Below are positions 13,379 through 14,629 of a stretch of 14,629 bases of DNA, piece after piece. The stretch covers positions 1 to 14,629 of the forward strand of contig CAZZBB010000015.1 in assembly GCA_964652195.1 (NCBI GenBank). The letters run 5' to 3'. The position numbers and the translations under genes are program-made. The stretch's first letter is position 1; every line of letters begins with the position of its first letter. The notes below the pieces were generated by a model, which had not been told where the DNA came from, made no database searches, and saw nothing but the letters and a program-made list of their open reading frames with translations. Origin of the DNA: MSPOR6 sp964652195 (GTDB lineage Bacteria > Poribacteria > WGA-4E > WGA-3G).

Positions 13379-14625
13379 GTGGATAGTCCATTCTAATATT
13401 ATAGTTTTCTATTTTTTTCGAATACTTGACAGACAATATCATTTATTTTAAACTTTTCCCAAATAGTTTTTCGAGGCACAGTATTTTGAGCAAGAAATAT
13501 AGAGTTACATTGACAGATGCGGAGCGTGAAGAACTGAATATGTGTATAAGTAGCGGAGAAAATAAAGCGTATAAGATCAAACATGCCCACATTTTATTGA
13601 AAGCAGATACCAAAGGAGCTGGTTGGTCAGATAAACAGATAGCCGAAGCCTTTTCGTGTCATCACATGACGGTGTATAATGTGCGTAGACGTTTTGTAGA
13701 AATGGGTTTATCGGGTGCTTTAGATCGTTCCAAACGCGAGCATCCTCCCAACCCTCGTAAACTTGATGGTGAGGCGGAGGCACGCTTGATTGCGCTGAGT
13801 TGTAGTGAACCGCCAGAAGGCTTTGGCAGATGGTCGTTGCGTCTTCTTGCTTCGGAGTTAGTGCGGCTTGAAATCGTTGAAAGTATTAGCCACGAAACAG
13901 TGCGTCAGACACTAAAAAAGCAATTTGAAACCGCAGCTTGTAGCACAAAGGGGGATCCCACATGAGGTAGATCCTGTGTTTGTTACGGCAATGGAGGAAG
14001 TCCTTGAAATCTATCAGAAACCTTTGGATACAAGCGTTCCTGTTGTGAACATGGATGAAAAACCTGTAACTTTGAGAGATGATATTCGTGATCCGTGTCA
14101 TGGCAAACCGGGTCAAATCAAGCGTGTGGATAATGAATATAAACGCAATGGCACGGCACAACTTTTCGTGTTCACAGAGGTACTTTCTGGTTGGCGGCGT
14201 GTATCTATTCGGCAACGACGGACTGCTGCGGATTGGGCAGAAGAGGTAAAGGTGTTATTAGACGAAGTGTATCCGAATGCGAAGCAAGTGACTTTAGTTT
14301 GTGATAACCTCAATACACATACACTTTCATCTTTGTATAAAGCGTTTTGTGAGGAAGAACCATAAAGGTTGTGTTCTCGTTTAGAAATAGTGTATACCCC
14401 TAAGCAGGGGAGTTGGTTGAATATTGCGGAGATAGAACTGAGTGTGCTCACACGCCAGTGTTTGTGTCGTCGTATTTCTGACATAGAAACGCTACGAAGA
14501 AAAACAAAAGCCTGGGAAGTAAGACGCAATAGTGAAGCAAAGCAAGTGGATTGGCAATTTACAAAAGAGGATGCGAGCATTCAATTAAAACGCCTATACC
14601 CGCAATATTAGAGTGGACTGACTAC
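13379..14625 (+). mobile_element. Degenerate IS630-family insertion sequence
   Basis: About 1247 bp. The terminal inverted repeats are 22 bp: 13379-13400 and 14604-14625, matching at about 18 positions (left GTGGATAGTCC, right reverse-complement GTAGTCAGTCC, both then ending CTCTAATATT or TTCTAATATT). TA flanks both sides (13377-13378 and 14626-14627), the target duplication typical of IS630/Tc1-mariner elements. It contains one transposase gene that is broken twice. The ends look recent enough to recognise, but the copy should be inactive unless supplied in trans. Confidence 0.88.
13486..14611 (+). pseudogene. IS630-family transposase, frameshifted and with an in-frame stop
   Basis: DDE transposase of the Tc1/mariner type. 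The reading begins at TTG (13486), giving (M)SKKYRVTLTDAEREEL, with GAGG 9 nt upstream; an earlier in-frame TTG at 13426 lacks support. The helix-turn-helix part is WSDKQIAEAFSCHHMTVYNVRRRF. After TLKK (13920) the frame breaks: the continuation LKPQLVAQRG is in the +1 frame from 13925. A TAA at 14363-14365 interrupts the second frame (EEP stop RLCSRLEIVY), and the same frame then runs to TAG at 14609-14611. The three catalytic acids are all still encoded: Asp in VNMDEKP (about 14054), Asp in CDNLNTH (14303), Glu in LNIAEIE (about 14429). Confidence 0.9.
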
Positions 14626-14629
14626 TAGT

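Noticed and set aside
13913..13930. Programmed frameshift in the IS630 transposase at the A-rich CTAAAAAAG
   Set aside because: The downstream frame is +1 relative to the first, while a slip on such an A-run would normally give -1. There is also a separate in-frame stop downstream, so decay is the better explanation.

Overview
The window looks like chromosomal DNA of a free-living or host-associated bacterium of moderate GC content (roughly 40%). It has ordinary Shine-Dalgarno sites, a formylglycine sulfatase, and intergenic spaces full of short dispersed hairpin and MITE-like repeats. That combination reminds me of Candidatus Poribacteria or related sponge and marine lineages. This is an impression from repeat style and gene content, not a demonstrated assignment. 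There are no rRNA, tRNA or CRISPR features that I can support.

Layout. Positions 1-789 carry no gene, only dispersed repeats and hairpins, ending in a 25-bp perfect stem that probably terminates katG. katG (catalase-peroxidase, minus strand, 790-2979) has a candidate promoter with a perfect TATAAT about 200 bp upstream. A membrane-anchored protein with a C-terminal NTF2/SnoaL-like domain (minus, 3241-4068) precedes it. A type I formylglycine sulfatase (plus, 4561-6018) stands alone between two repeat-rich spacers (4069-4560 and 6019-6612). Each spacer holds one member of a MITE-like family with 11-bp inverted ends.

The main point of interest is a tightly packed plus-strand defence-type operon at 6613-13213. 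Its order is hsdM (type I DNA methyltransferase), an AlbA_2/Schlafen-type plus GHKL-ATPase protein with an extra C-terminal domain, a broken small gene, hepT (HEPN toxin with an exact RX4HXY motif), a gene in which a MntA-type nucleotidyltransferase antitoxin is fused in frame to the type I specificity subunit HsdS, and an unrecognised 347-aa gene. Consecutive reading frames overlap by 4, 11, about 4, 8 and 35 nt, so they are probably co-transcribed and translationally coupled. No hsdR is visible. The mntA::hsdS fusion suggests a physical link between a HepT/MntA toxin-antitoxin pair and a modification enzyme. In that reading the antitoxin is part of the DNA-recognition subunit, so loss of the methylase complex could release the toxin. 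This is inference.

The window ends in a 124-bp MITE-like element flanked by ATAG, immediately followed by a decayed IS630-family insertion sequence. The IS has terminal inverted repeats, a TA target duplication, and a transposase gene broken by a frameshift and an in-frame stop.
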